A stretch of 55,020 bases of DNA, taken from positions 1,372 through 56,391 of the forward strand of contig NZ_MCWZ01000028.1 in assembly GCF_002877365.1 (NCBI RefSeq). Direction: 5' to 3'. The position numbers and the translations under genes were made by a program. The stretch comes from Vibrio sp. 10N.261.55.A7. Lineage in GTDB: Bacteria; Pseudomonadota; Gammaproteobacteria; Enterobacterales; Vibrionaceae. This document shows, in pieces, positions 54,969 to 55,020 of the stretch. Below the pieces are notes generated by a model, which was not told the DNA's origin, ran no database searches, and worked only from the letters and a program-made list of their open reading frames with translations. Each line of letters opens with the position of its first letter. Position 1 is the first letter of the stretch.

Positions 54969-55020
54969 CATCTCTTCCCTTATGGGTAGAAAGTACAAAT
55001 CTACAACAATCGATTCTTAT

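Noticed and set aside
1..55020. tRNA, rRNA, CRISPR arrays, toxin-antitoxin pairs or known phage-defence genes
   Set aside because: None was recognised on either strand when reading the gene products and the gaps; weak or unusual RNA genes could be missed without a covariance search.

Overview
The window looks like a chromosomal segment of a marine Vibrio or close relative (Gammaproteobacteria). The main reason is a complete vibrioferrin siderophore locus in the Vibrio gene order (pvuEDCBA-psuA facing pvsABCDE). A large secreted GH18 chitinase, c-di-GMP and chemotaxis genes, SgrR, MenI and DbpA fit the same host. The assignment is by recognition only; no search was run. I saw no rRNA, tRNA, CRISPR array or complete insertion sequence.

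Layout. 1-5.2 kb is signalling: the 3' end of a sensor histidine kinase, a convergent REC/HD-GYP c-di-GMP phosphodiesterase, a decayed chemoreceptor and a PAS-GGDEF diguanylate cyclase. 5.5-8.7 kb is a multidomain chitinase. 9-17.6 kb is metabolism and repair: a YhhN-family membrane protein, formate-tetrahydrofolate ligase, an exported MsrA-MsrB fusion, DbpA RNA helicase, GTP cyclohydrolase I, and moeA-moeB for molybdenum cofactor. 17.8-20.5 kb holds a secreted DUF6923/GEVED/LruC-type protein with a lipoprotein partner. 20.6-32.7 kb is a series of short units: sgrR with a zinc-ribbon protein, menI with a small protein, an M48 lipoprotein protease, an M50 site-2 protease, phnA, a secreted protein of exact 20-residue repeats, a PlsC-family acyltransferase, a cupin-like protein, a GH13 amylase, a DsbA/FrnE-like protein and an M14 peptidase.

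32.7-34.8 kb is a patchwork of foreign appearance. An AraC-type gene has lost its 5' end where an AT-rich S66 peptidase gene abuts it. The peptidase start lies in a 29-bp tandem repeat that makes two overlapping 10-codon mini-ORFs. A serine-recombinase C-terminal fragment follows. 35-39 kb carries a two-subunit 2-oxoacid:ferredoxin oxidoreductase (korA-korB, ATGA overlap) with a divergent LysR regulator.

39.3-54.9 kb is the vibrioferrin system. pvsABCDE encodes an ATP-grasp ligase, two NIS synthetases, an MFS exporter and a PLP decarboxylase that build and export the siderophore. The divergent operon encodes two TonB-dependent receptors (PsuA, PvuA), a binding protein (PvuB), two permeases (PvuC, PvuD) and an ATPase (PvuE) for ferric-vibrioferrin uptake. 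Most genes overlap or nearly touch. Hairpins separate psuA/pvuA and pvuA/pvuB, and two Fur-box-like sites lie in the divergent promoter region. The locus looks intact.
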